Of a stretch of 64,000 nucleotides of DNA, positions 33,439 through 45,038 are shown one piece after another (position 1 is the stretch's first letter; each line of letters starts with the position of its first letter). The translations under genes were made by a program, and so were the position numbers. This stretch comes from Macrotrachela quadricornifera (Eukaryota > Rotifera > Eurotatoria > Philodinida > Philodinidae): contig JAJEKB010010758.1 in the NCBI GenBank assembly GCA_022393335.1, forward strand, positions 1 through 64,000, read 5' to 3'. Under the pieces are notes generated by a model. It was not told where the DNA came from, searched no databases, and saw nothing but the letters and a program-made list of their open reading frames with translations.

Positions 33439-34009
33439 GGATCCGGATCTGGATTTGTACCCGGCGAACTCTACTCGACACATTATAGGATGGCTCATAC
33501 GTCTTATTCACTTTTTGAAGTACACATAACTTTCGGAATTAAATCCGAGATTTCCGCATGTATTTATTTATTGTATTTCATTGATTACATTATATTCGAT
33601 TATATATCATCATTTTCTCTTATTCTCCACAACGTATATTTTAGTGTTTATGTAACAGATACGATAAAATTCAGCATGACACATGTCGTTGAATGTATGA
33701 TTATGTCCAATAATCAAAAAGAGATGTCAGAATTTGCATAGCAACAATGTTCTTTTCTCCATAGTGCTTGTTAATGTTACCTCCATGACAATATGAAGGA
33801 GATACATAGTCGTCATTCAAACAGAAAAATCATGATTTTTACGCTCACAATTAAAGTAAAAAAATTTTCGTAAATTTGAACGACATTTTTCAATTATTAA
33901 GCACACTATAGAAGTCTTTCAGGTATCAAATATATTTTGAATAAGAAGCCAAGACAATGAAGCTAGCGAAAGCAATGATCCAATCGAAGAAAACAGAAAA
34001 TGATATATA
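33439..34009. other. Intergenic, no gene seen
   Basis: Right flank of the foldback element and 3' flank of the minus-strand channel gene. No supported feature. Confidence 0.4.
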
Positions 34010-35696
34010 TTAAGTTGTCATTCGTTGTTTTCTTTGAACTACTAATCGGATTGCATGACATTGATATCGAATTAGTCGGTACACAATTTCTATCAGTTCC
34101 ATGATAGAGAGAAGACTAATTCCAATCCATAAACCAGTTTGACCACCGATATTCGAAAGAACATCCATGAGACTGATTGATGCTTTTTGTTGGGTAGTTT
34201 CTACGACAGTTGTTTCGCGTACAATAGTCACAGCAAGATAATTTGCATGAATATGTTCACGCCATACAGTGGACCAATTTGAAGGCAATGGAATCGAAGA
34301 ATTTTCAACAAACTCCTTAATTCCAATCATTTGCCATTCTGCCGGCGTCAATAGTGAAGACTTTTTCACTATAAAATCTCTAATTGAACATTGATCTGGA
34401 CATCCGAAGTAGGACTGAGTTAAGTCAGAGGATGTATTCATAAATACATTCGCAGCATTACCATAACAAGTATCATTTATATGGCAAAGAGGCGCAAGAA
34501 TGACATCGTCTGTGCCTGGTAAAACAATTAAGCGACTGTCCCATGTCTTAGGATTAATACAACCACATTGTTTAAAACTGGAACGAAAATATATGTGCGT
34601 CTGTGTTAAGTTGTTTTCTCTTTAGAAACTTACGTGTAAATCTGCATGTTAAGTCGAAAACAACGATCTTGTGAGTATCCATAATTGGCATGAGGATAAT
34701 TATCAAATATAGCCTGCATCCAGGGAGCAACTTTATCACTACATGACGTATAAGGTGAAGGTAAAAATAAGTGGATCTTCTTTCTATAACAAAATTTGTG
34801 TTCACGTCCAGGAATTAAATTATCACCGGACGATTCTATGAGTGGTACTTGTGTATTATCATGAATGAGACCTACCAAGCCGACACCTCAACGAATATAA
34901 AATTATCATACATTGCATCTAAAGAATATAATGTGTACTTACTCTTTACAAGATAAGGAACATATTGGTGACTGTGTATATAAAGACCTAATTCAAGTCT
35001 ACCTTCACCTCCGTATTGATTGCCGTATCGTATACTATCTTCACTTCCATTCTTCAATTTCGCATTGAATGTATAACACAAACCGTAAGTTGACGTTATA
35101 AATGGAATGAAATTCATTTCTGAGCATCTTTGATGATTATAAGTACATGAGTATAACATCGAAGAGAGTGGATAGAAAAATGGTTCCATCGATTCATTTC
35201 TATTCAATGTATCACGCACAAAATTATCAATAAGACTTGGATGAAGTACATCGATCGTCGTTAAATCATTCGTATTGGTTAAGTTCAATGTGTTAGTATA
35301 ATTTAAAAATGACCCAATAAATTGATTGAAAACCATTCCTCCCACATTGCAAAAGCTAAATGCTGGAAAGAGTTGTGGCCATTCAGGATTAAAACTTAAC
35401 TCAGTTTGTGTTGGATATTCGAGATAAGCTAAAATTGCTCGAACAATAAAATATATCATAAAAATAGTAAAGCTAATCAATGCAATCGACCAGTATACAC
35501 GATTGTGTAGACTTTCACTGCGAGCAATACGCGGTAAACCATGAGTGGATGTATTCATACTGAATTCTCGAATAATTGAAGACCAGTCACGGTGTTTGTT
35601 CTCTTCTTTATTTCTTTCACTATCGGATGAAGGCACAATCGGTACTTGGTTGACTTTATTCGACATAATAGAATTATTATCTAAAAAAGGATGCAA
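34010..35696 (-). CDS. DEG/ENaC-family sodium channel subunit (three exons)
   Basis: Exons 34943-35696, 34634-34886 and 34010-34577. The two introns are 56 nt each with GTAAG donors, and the joined frame gives 524 residues with no stop. The cytoplasmic N-terminus has the family's His-Gly gating motif (THGLPRIARS, residues 51-60). TM1 is about 68-92. The large outer domain has many N-glycosylation sites (NYTNTLNLTN near 131) and Cys-rich segments (SCTYNHQRCSEMN; QCGCINP; HINDTC; YFGCPDQCS). TM2 holds the selectivity-filter motif Gly-x-Ser as GIS at 488-490, after LSNIGGQTGLWI. All hallmarks are intact. It would form a trimeric, amiloride-type cation channel; gating by peptide or acid cannot be read from sequence. 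Start Met 35696; a second Met at residue 11 is possible. Confidence 0.93.
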
Positions 35697-36821
35697 GATG
35701 CTAGTTCAAATAAAAATATGAAAGCAGAGATACGGTGACATGACACTTACGTGTCGACAATTATGCGAGACGCAGATATGGAGTGTGAGTCAAAGACTGT
35801 CGAATCAAGAATTTTTGTACTCGGAGGGAGTTTGTTGAATGTTCACAGTGACGCGATACTTTTCAGAGGGTCACAAAGTGAGAGTGAGGAGATATCTGTA
35901 AGGGAGGAAAAGGAGACAATGGCTGATGGTACCTCTCTAGAATGCTGAGACTGCCAAAATTTGTAATTGTGATAAGTTGATTTCTCTGCAAAATCAAAAA
36001 TTCCATTAAGTTATGCCACTCCAACCAAGTTCTGATGCAAAGCTGGTTCATTGAGACTCTGCAGACTCGAAGCCTGCCCGAATCGAGTAGATTTCTCCGA
36101 GTGAACGCTATTAAAAAAATTTGAGACGCACTACAGTAATACGTGAAAGCACATACAATCTATGTCTCGCATGAAGAGATGATTTATATGAATGCAAGCT
36201 CGACTTGTTGGGAAAAAAATAAAACTTTTTTATCTGGAAAGTTAAAATTAAGTTGTGTTTTCTGTTGGATTTATTGACAAACGATTATTAACACGTATGC
36301 ACATATTTATAAAACTAGTCAACATAGGAAAGTTGACAATGAAGAAAAATAGTTAATTATTGTTTTTTTTTGCTCTTTTCATGTAAAGCATGTAGAAATT
36401 TTATGATCAACATGCATATAAATATGAATAATTATTATGGAGTAAAATGTTAAAGCTGACACAATGTTGTATGCGATATACATGAATACCCTTCGATCAA
36501 ATGTGTTTCGCGACTTATTACTCTTATTACATCATGATGTATAATGCTGCACTAAAGAAATAATGTAAAAATAATTCTTAATTACTATTCTTTCAAGTTT
36601 CGCTATATCAATACTTAGTTATCCATAACGAATGTTGTTAACAGATGTAAATTTATATATGGAAAGACATTGAAATGGTCAAGTATTCATTCAGCAAATA
36701 TCACAGGGGAAGAAACATCGATTGCAACCAATCTACTCGCTCTATTAGAGGACCTTGGCAAAAAAGTGACACTTCCAATAGAATGAGAAGTTGCTCTTAA
36801 TTTTTTTGACGTCAGTAACTA
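35697..36821. other. Intergenic, no gene seen
   Basis: Upstream region of the channel gene. Short open frames only; no domain, RNA gene or repeat identified. Confidence 0.45.
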
Positions 36822-37510
36822 ACGGGTGGGTCATAAAGAATGACCCTCTCAGTATTTCGCATTTTTCTCACCTATAATTCAGGATAGAAAAAAAAAATTG
36901 TTACGAAAAGATTCCTCATCAAATTCTCTGCAAAACGTAGATGTTTTTATTATGTTAAATAGTTTCCATTATTTTGTGACATGCGATACAACCAATTAGT
37001 CAGAGAAGCACAACTTTTGTTTGAATATAAGAAGCATAAAAATGAAATACACTATTCTTTACAAACTGTAGAGCTTTTCATTCCGTATTTTGTGGTATAT
37101 TTTGTTTTTTTTAAAGAAAACATATTACGTAACAAAAAGATACAATAAGAAAAAAGAATTCTCGTGTATGTAAAAAAATTATATTTTTATGGTGACACAA
37201 ATCGATCGCACAGAGTTTTGGTTTTTTTGAATACAAAAAGTATATAATTGAAATGAACTTTAGTTTTTAGATTGTAAAGTTTTACACGCTGAATCTTGTA
37301 GTATATTTTGTTTTTTGAATTGAGTGGCATTCAAAGCAACAATGATCGAAGAATAAAAATGTTGTATTTGAAAGTTATGCTTCTTGCACTAATCGATTGT
37401 ATTGCATGTCACAACATAATTAAGATTATTTAACATAATAAAAAAATGTACCTTTTTATAGAGAATTTGAAAAGAAATCTTTCTATTATATATTTAGATT
37501 TCAGGTTGTC
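36822..37510. repeat. F1-family inverted-repeat element, copy a
   Basis: Starts ACGGGTGGGTCATAAAGAAT, like the F1 copies at 44139 and 57259. An arm at about 36895-37035 recurs inverted at about 37361-37500 (shared ATTATGTTAAATA, TTGTGACATGC). Between the arms, two direct copies of a block ending TATATTTTGTTTTTT are found. Divergent and possibly truncated on the right. Confidence 0.55.
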
Positions 37511-37608
37511 TCTATTGAGAAAATCGTATCAAAGTTTCCAGTTTGTCTCGTTTTACAACTACATCAATACAACACCAGAAAAAAGTATAGATAGACATCT
37601 AATATCCA

Positions 37609-38053
37609 TTTTTTGATTAACTTTTGATAGAAACAAAATGGAGATCTGCGGTTTTCACCGTTGAGAGGAGTCGATAAAGATCCATTGAACCATATATGGA
37701 GTGATTTTTCCATTGAAATCCTACAAAAAGTTCCATTTTTCGACTATTTTGCTAAAAAAATCAGGTGATAAATTGTGTTTCGACGGTTTGAAAATCTCAC
37801 TGTTATTGGTCAGGGATAGAATCTTGATATAATTTTGTAGCTCTTTATCTGGCGGTTCTAGTGCACTCTTGGAAATCGATAGATTAATATCGTGACTATA
37901 AAAGGCATGCCGTTTTCCTTGAAGATTGATATGAAACTTTTAGGAAAGTAGCTAAAAAAAATCCCATATATGGTCCGATACTTCTTCGTCTGTTCTTTCC
38001 AACAGTGAAAACCACAGGTCTCTATCTTATTTCTATCAAAAGTTAATCAAAAA
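37609..38053. repeat. F2-family inverted-repeat element, copy a
   Basis: Left ATTTTTTGATTAACTTTTGA and right end, inverted, ATTTTTGATTAACTTTTGAT. Both arms then read through GGTTTTCACCGTTG-type sequence and ACCATATATGG. Arms about 110 bp; core about 220 bp. The AGAGACCTGTGGTTTTCAC motif recurs in the F2 copies at 52898 and 58937. Confidence 0.6.
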
Positions 38054-39075
38054 TCGCCACCAACTCTTGTCTCTGAAATGGACATTAGTTCTTCATCAGC
38101 GTTTTTCACTGTATCATTCGCGACTAGCTGCATATCTTTACCGATTTGATTTCCCCAAGAAACAGATATTTTTGCCTCATTTCAAAAAAGACTGTTGAAT
38201 TTAAAAAAGGAAGACTTCTCCAAACAAAATACAACACATGATGACTGTTGTGCAACTATCTCCAAAAAAGAGATTCAATGTCGATATCTATGCAATCCGA
38301 TTCTAGACACTCAACTAATTCACAGGTGATGAGACGCAGGAAAATTCACTTTATTCCATATCACATCACCTTAATTCAGATGAAAAAAGGGAACTTTCGT
38401 AAAAATTATGTCTTTGATAAATAAAATAAAACCCAAAATTTCAAAAAAGTCAATTAGAAATTGTCGTCCTAGCACGCAATAACCTGTAGCTAGGGATGGT
38501 CAAGACGGTCGAAAAAAAAGAAAACCACAGAAGATCTTCTCTGATTGGTACACTATGTCACCAATGAAGACTCATATAAAAAATCTGACTTCCGATTCGG
38601 ATTTCTGGCCGTCATTAATCTATAGTAAAGTTTCTTGAAAACATTGAAATATCTTAAAATGAAAAAGCTCATTTCTGATTGCCTTGGACAAACAAACAAA
38701 CAAACTTTAAGCATTTTTCTAACCGCTGTATAACCCTTTCTTTCAGAAAATGGAAAATCAAATTCGATCATTGAAACTTATGAATAATCCATCATTTCTC
38801 TTTTATGCTTATTTATATCAAATTGTATTAATATTATTAACTATAGGTGATAGAAGATATCGTGTAATGTCAACAGATGGATTAGTTAGTCAAGTAAAAA
38901 ATTAAGTATGCTTTGGTTGATTTTTTTCAATTTTTGGAGTAATAATCATTTTTCAGTTCAGTAGGACTCGTGAATATGTTCATTTTCTACTTGGGTATTA
39001 AAACCATTTGAATGATCTAATTGGATGGTAAGAATATATTAGAATAGTTGCTTTGAAACTCTTTCGTAAATTCTT
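38054..39075. other. Intergenic, no convincing gene
   Basis: A 51-codon frame (38750-38905, MENQIRSLKLMNN start, then a hydrophobic patch) follows a good acceptor (TTTCTTTCAG), but nothing confirms it. No other feature. Confidence 0.35.
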
Positions 39076-41265
39076 GTTTTTGGAAAACCAGTTTCCTATG
39101 AAAAAAATTTCTTTTTTGTAATTGATTTTTTCATCATCTCAGATGAGAGAACATGTCGAATAATCTATGAAAACCTATTTTTTGACCATTTAAAGAAGCT
39201 TTTGAACAATAGAAAGCTATTTTCTACTAAACGAAGTGGGAGAAAATAAGGTATATATAAGGTAAAACGAAGAATAAAGATAAAAGAAACGAAAATGATG
39301 ACTATACATGTCATCTAATGGCCTAGTAAGTGGAAAATAGAGTCGTAAAAACTTCTATAATTGGTTCGCATAATCTACCAATCCATATTGACTTATAAAT
39401 TGAAAAGTAATCGCTAGAGTGATTGAAAAAAAATCAAAATTTCTTAACTATTTCTCATATTCTAATTTCATTAAATCTCTTTGTAAATGGAACCAGACAA
39501 AACTATTCGTTCTTTATCCGATATTATGAACGTCAATTTGAATGTTGATTCATTAAACATACCATTACAAGAAGAACGTGAAGGTGCTGAATATCTAGCT
39601 GAAGTAATTATATCAATATGCAATCGTAAACGATTTGAATATAAGGAAGAGAGGACATTAGATGTTTACTATGAAAAATATAGCAATGACTATGATGAAA
39701 ATGAATAAGAAGAAGAACCTAGTGAATCGGAAAGTGGATGTGATTATGTAGTAGAAGATAAATCGAAGAAAGAACATCATGAATTATCAAACTTTTCTCT
39801 TGACTTCATGCGACGCATGGTCGATTTACCTATGAAGAAGATGAATCAGGACAACGTCGTCGAACTTAGAAATCTGTTAAGCATAGATTTCGAACTCTAC
39901 CAAATAAAAATTATGTTAGTAGATTTAAAAAATATCTAGAAAACAATGGAACGAGACAGCAAAAATTACAAGAAAATGATGTTGTTCTTCGACGGTGGGC
40001 TATGCAAAAAACCAAAAGAAGTTGGTTTTTTTATGATTTTCAAGCATCTGAATCTTGAATTCGCATATTTAAAACTAGGCACAACATGTGTTCTCGTAAA
40101 ATAACAAATGCCGTTATTAAACGAGAAATATTAAATGCTGATGAAATTGTTAAATCTGAAGAAGATTTCTTGAAATTATTTCAAAAGCTATCTCCAAAAT
40201 ACAAACAATCCAGAATTCTTAACACCGATCAAGTTGGAATTGAGACAAAACAATATTCAATCAGAACACTTTCATATAAAGGAGAACGAGAAACTTTCGG
40301 TGAGTTAAATTCAAAAATACAACCTTACATTCTTATACAGTGCAGCCAAGAATATCATTAGATGGACATTTAGTTAGTCCAATGTATTTATGTCTACAAG
40401 AACCTAGTGGAAAAATACGTGAGACAGTTAAAAAGCGTTTATTTCAGCCTAGTAATGTAGTTATTACATGTTCAAAATCTGGTAAAGTAACATCATCATT
40501 AGTTCAGTATTGGTGCGAACAATGCTTGGGTCCATCGGTTGATAAAGAATACTTACTTTTATCTGATTCCTATCCAAGACAAAATGATCCTAAGCTTTAT
40601 CAAGATATAAAATCAAAATCAATTCAAAAAGTTATGATACCAGAAAATACAACGTGTGCAATTCAACCATTAGATAGATGCTTTAATCGTCAAACGAAAA
40701 TCTTAATTAAACGTATTTATCATCATGTTTCAATCGAACAAATTGATATCAATCTATGGGAAAGAAACAATATTATTAAATTAATATCTCTTGTTCATAA
40801 CCAACTTTTGCCTCGTATATTCAATGACATGATACAGTACTCCTGGATTTGCAGTGACTATACAAATGTTAATCCGTCTCCTTTTTAAAATGTTTTTCAA
40901 GTGTGTTTTCCTCGAATTGCCTCCATCGAGCAGTGTGAAGGAAATTCATGTGGTGAAACAGCCTTCATTACCTGCTCAATCTGTTCAAAAAAACTTTGTT
41001 TTGATAATTTTTTCGTTAAGTATCACTTTCATATGACGATTTAGATAAATAAAAATAACATTAACTCCATTAACCTTACTAATGTATATCTTTTTAAAAA
41101 GTTTATAACACTAACAAGTTTTTTATTCGTGTCTATTGTTCAAAAGCTCCTTTAAATAGTCAAAAAATAGGTTTTTGCAGATTATTCGACATGCTCTATC
41201 AGCCTGAGATAATGAAAAAATCAGTTACAAAAGAAAATCTCATAGGAAACTGGTTTTCTAAAAAC
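39076..41265 (+). mobile_element. pogo/Tigger-like element A with ~135-bp TIRs
   Basis: Left TIR 39076-39213 and right TIR 41132-41265 are inverted copies (GGAAAACCAGTTTCCTATGA; GACATGTTCTCTCATCTGAG-like; CTATTGTTCAAAAGC) at roughly 80-85% identity. The 2.19-kb element encloses a DDE_1-type transposase pseudogene on the plus strand. The TIRs are unrelated to those of element B, although the transposases are related. Confidence 0.78.
39487..41035 (+). pseudogene. DDE_1 (pogo/jerky-like) transposase of element A, broken
   Basis: ATG 39487; acidic N-terminus. TAA at 39706-39708 and further breaks precede a short conserved segment (RFKKYLENNGTRQQKL), which matches RFRKYIENNGTRLEKL of element B. 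The catalytic domain has a first Asp in RILNTDQVGIETKQ, then RTLSYKGERE. A frameshift in the A-run near 40312 precedes ISLDGHLVSPMYLCLQEPSG, the second Asp in YLLLSDSYPRQ, and the third Asp in PENTTCAIQPLDRCF, the family-typical P-x-N-T-T...QPLD motif. A last frameshift near 40885 leads to a C-terminal Cys/His tail, TCSICSKKLCFDNFF. The D-D-D triad is readable, but the frame is broken at least four times. Confidence 0.75.
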
Positions 41266-41419
41266 CGGATCTCTGGAGGCCTATGAGCAGATATCATGGT
41301 GATATTTGGAATCAGCATAGTGAATAACTCTAGGTCCACTATATTTAATTAAAATATCGATTAACCAGTTGGGATGGTTCCCTCGTTAGATGAATAGATT
41401 TTTTGACATAGGGTACTGG

Positions 41420-43889
41420 CAATGGAGGTGTTTGTATTGTAAGTTGAAAAGGCCAGATAGTTTTGCATCAAAAGAAAGCTCTCACCGCCATACTTACAAG
41501 GTTAAAATATTAGCGGCCATTGGCTTGATTAGAGGGATATATTCGATTTTTATGGTACTCACGAGTAGGATATATACGTATTTTAGGATCATTTGCATTC
41601 ATTTTTTTATACAATCACCTCAGTATTTCAATAGTAGACTTCGAGAATCTTCCTGAAATTTATCAATCGTATCAAGATCACATTAGTTTCAATGACTTCT
41701 AGAAATTAAATCGCATCACTATAGGAAAGATCAACTAGCATCAATCAAAATCTTCAAATCACCATTAATTTCGATTTTATTTCAACTGAAAACGATAGAT
41801 TACACAATATACTATTTTAACAAATGTACTACTAGTGCAGATGTAGATCTTCAATCAGATGATAGTAACAAAGAGTTTTCTTGCACCAAGCACACATTAA
41901 TAGTGTTCGTTCATTGCAATTATTAATTGAACAGTATAGATCGTAGAATTTGAAGCAAACATCTTTTGGTTTTTCAATCTGTCCAATTGTTTCATTTGTT
42001 ATTCGAGCCTGTATAAATCCATTCTTAATGAGATTTTTAAATTGTGGAGCTGATAATTGGTTATGAATAACAGAATGCATGTTGATGCAATATTGGCGAT
42101 CACATAAAGTTATTTCTGTTTGATTGATATGAGTATAATGTTCGATTTTTTCATGAACAAATCGCCATGAACGAAACAAAGAAAGATCTTGTGGTTGAAT
42201 ATAACTAGTGGATCTTTCGGGAAAGATCAATAGTTGACTGTCTTGATTAGGAAATACTGCTCTAAATTTTGTTAGATCAGCTTGCGTTTTCCAAGAATCA
42301 AGGGAGAGAAGAAATTTTCTACCAACAAAAAGATGTAGAACTTCATTTAAAAAACATCTTGTTTTCACCACTGCTTTTTCCTGACTTTGAAACTCTTACT
42401 ACAACATTTGCTGGTACCAATAACTCTCTTATCAAATTCATTTTCTTTTTCTTGAAGAATAAGCAGAAATTTGTCTAATAAATGGCCATCGGCTGATATA
42501 ACTCGTTGAACTATGTAAGAATGTGTTGTATTATATTTCTTTTTAACAGCTATTTCTGTCGTTCTTTCTCCAGTAAAAGAAAGAGTTCTTGGAGAAACGT
42601 ATTTCTGATGAAATGAACAATGATCACTGTTGATAATTTGATGAGAAGAATACTTTGATATTAAACTTCTTTTACTTTCGATCCAATTTTGAGTATCTGA
42701 AATAAATAAATATGTAATATATACATATATTATATTAAAACATGTTTAAAGACTAAATAAAAGTTTAATTACCATTTAAACTGCAGACTTTCCTATTTGA
42801 TTTAGTTCGAGTAATAATTTTGTTCACCCTTCTTGATGATTTATCTAATTCTCTTGTTTTTGGAATTGCATAGAGTTCAAGGTCAGCAGTATGAACCGCC
42901 TCTTTTTCAATGGCTCTTTTCAAGTCGAATTTATTAAACATAAATTCTTTAATTTGTTTTAATTTTTCCAATCTTGTGCCATTGTTTTCAATATATTTTC
43001 TGAATCTTGGAATATAATTCATGGATTTGATCTTTTTAAAATAATGAGAAATAGTTGCAAATCTAACAGTGGGATGTTGGTCAATCCGTTCGACTATATG
43101 CTCCATTTCTTGTAATTTAAAATGATTTTTCAGATCAGAATGTTCATTCTCATTGTAATCATCGACGTCATCATCGCTCTCTTCTGTATCAGTCATTTCG
43201 TCATATTCATCGTCGAACTCGAGAGTGTCATAAGTGTACAGCTGACTGAAGTAACTGTCTTTAAATGCCTTGAAAACTTCAAATAATCGTTCTGCAGCAA
43301 AAATTTCATCGGTAGCGGTTGCAGACGTTTCAGATCCATATTCAGTTTGAGCCAAATGGAGAAGACGTTAAGCGATGTTCAATAAATTAATATTTTAATT
43401 AGATGAAATAAACGTTTTTACTCGGTAGATATGACAAAGAATGATTCTTCGATCGTATATTTTATTGTGATTTTCTAGTACCAATCGTAAAGAAATGGTC
43501 AATAGATCACCAAGTGATATATCATTGCACTTTAAGCTTAAAAAGTACACATGTACATCATTTTACAAACGCATCATATACTTTTTCATTTCCATAGTAC
43601 TTAAGTTTCAGAAGTCATTGAAACTAATGTGATCTTGATACGATTGATAAATTTCAGGAAGATTCTCAAAGTCTACTATTGAAATACTGAGGTAATTGCA
43701 TAAAAAATGAATGCAAATAATCCTAAGATACGTATATATCCTACTCGTGAGTATCGTAAAAATCGAATATCTCCCTCTAATCAAGCCAATGGCCGCTAAT
43801 ATTTTAACCTTGTAAGTTTGTCGGTGAGAGCTTTCTTTTGAGGCAAAAATATCTGGTCTTTTCAACTTACAATACAAACACCTCCATTG
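41420..43889 (-). mobile_element. pogo/Tigger-like element B with ~280-bp TIRs
   Basis: Left TIR 41420-41700 and right TIR 43610-43889 are inverted copies at about 95% identity (CAATGGAGGTGTTTGTATTG; TATTAGCGGCCATTGGCTTG; AGTTTCAATGACTTCT). The 2.47-kb element holds a minus-strand DDE_1 transposase with one intron. A deleted relative is at 10349-10822. The nearly identical TIRs suggest recent activity. Confidence 0.82.
41832..43355 (-). pseudogene. DDE_1 (pogo/jerky-like) transposase of element B, one frameshift
   Basis: Exon 1, 42773-43355, starts MAQTEYGSETSATATDEIFA and has an acidic stretch (DTEESDDDVDDYNENEH) and a Lys-rich DNA-binding-like region. An intron of about 70 nt (GTAATT...TTTCAG, ~42702-42772) leads to the catalytic domain: first Asp in IINSDHCSFHQ, RTLSFTGERTTEI, ISADGHLLDKFLLILQE. 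One base appears extra in the T-run at 42373-42377, shifting the frame. The remainder reads openly: second Asp in FLLSLDSWKTQ, third Asp in SYIQPQDLSLF, and a C-terminal Cys/His tail (CAWCKKTLCYYHLIEDLHLH). The single frameshift makes this the least damaged transposase in the window; a sequencing error there would restore an open frame. Confidence 0.8.
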
Positions 43890-44138
43890 TTAGACAAACT
43901 GTGCTATAAGCCAAGACACAACTGGCGACTGAATAACGTGGATGTGTATCATCAGCAAAGACAATCAACTGATTTTCCAATTTTTTATAGCGTAGAAAAT
44001 GAACACTTTCTTGAACATCAATAGCGAAGACACGATGACCGAGCGCTTGAACGCTGACAACATGATTGACAATATTCTAGAAGACAGCGAATGAAAGAAA
44101 GAAATTTTAAAAAAACAAACAGACGAAGATAAACAAAT

Positions 44139-45038
44139 AACGAGTGGCACATGAAGAATGTCCCACTTTTTATTTTGCGTATAACTTCGTCAATTTTTAT
44201 CCTATCGATCCAATTTTTTTTTCAAAGAATCCGCCATTCAGTTCTCTACAAACCCTGTACAAAACTATTTTCCGAAAGTGAAGTGCAACGAAGTTACAAA
44301 AGGACAAAGTACAAGAGGTGAAAATTGCAACTTTCTAGGCCAAATTTCTGCATTTCGGAATTTCTAAGATTTTCTGCCGTAGTATTAAAAATCTGAGATA
44401 AGCGAGCGAAAGAGCATGAAATTCTGTATATAAAACTGAATTAAATATATTTCTTTGAGCATCACACAAAGGCACAGAAAGGGTTTTGCATTCATGTTTC
44501 AGGCCAGTTCACAAAAATTCCTGCCGTTCAGTCAAGAATCGTCTGTTTCTCTTAATTTTTTTTAATTTCAACTGTCAGAGCTTCAGCTTTCTGCTGCAAA
44601 AAATATTAAATTTATCAGACGATCCGGGTCGTTTCCAGTCACGCAATATCATGAAAAACGCATTTTTTGTGGCTTTGCAGAAAAATCCTATCGTCCTTGG
44701 ATTATATTACTTTTTGGAAAGTTTCTGTTAGTAAATTACATCTGAAAGAGGGCACTTTATTTTACTAAAATCTATCTAACATAGAATGTTTCAAATAAGT
44801 ACAAGCATCGAACAGCAAAAAAAGATTGTAATGAAAATATGTTTGAAAGTTGAAATTTTCACCGCTTGTACTTTGTCCTTTTGGAAGTTCGTTGCACTTC
44901 ACTTTCAGAAAATAGTTTTTACATCGTTTGTGGAGAGCTGAATGGCGGATCTTTTGAAAAAAAATTGGATTGATAGGATGAAAACTGACGGAGTTATAAG
45001 CAAAATAAAAAAGTGCGTTTCTTTTTGTGCCACCCGTT
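44139..45038. mobile_element. F1-family TIR element, copy b (best preserved)
   Basis: Left arm 44139-44336 and right arm 44844-45038 are inverted copies of about 195 bp (AACGAGTGGCAC/AACGGGTGGCAC; TATAACTYCGTCA; AAAGTGAAGTGCAACGAA; AAAGGACAAAGTACAAG). The core of about 500 bp has no gene. Non-autonomous; superfamily unknown. Confidence 0.75.

Noticed and set aside
38750..38905. 51-codon frame after a splice-acceptor-like sequence
   Set aside because: Too short, no partner exon in a compatible phase, no recognised similarity.
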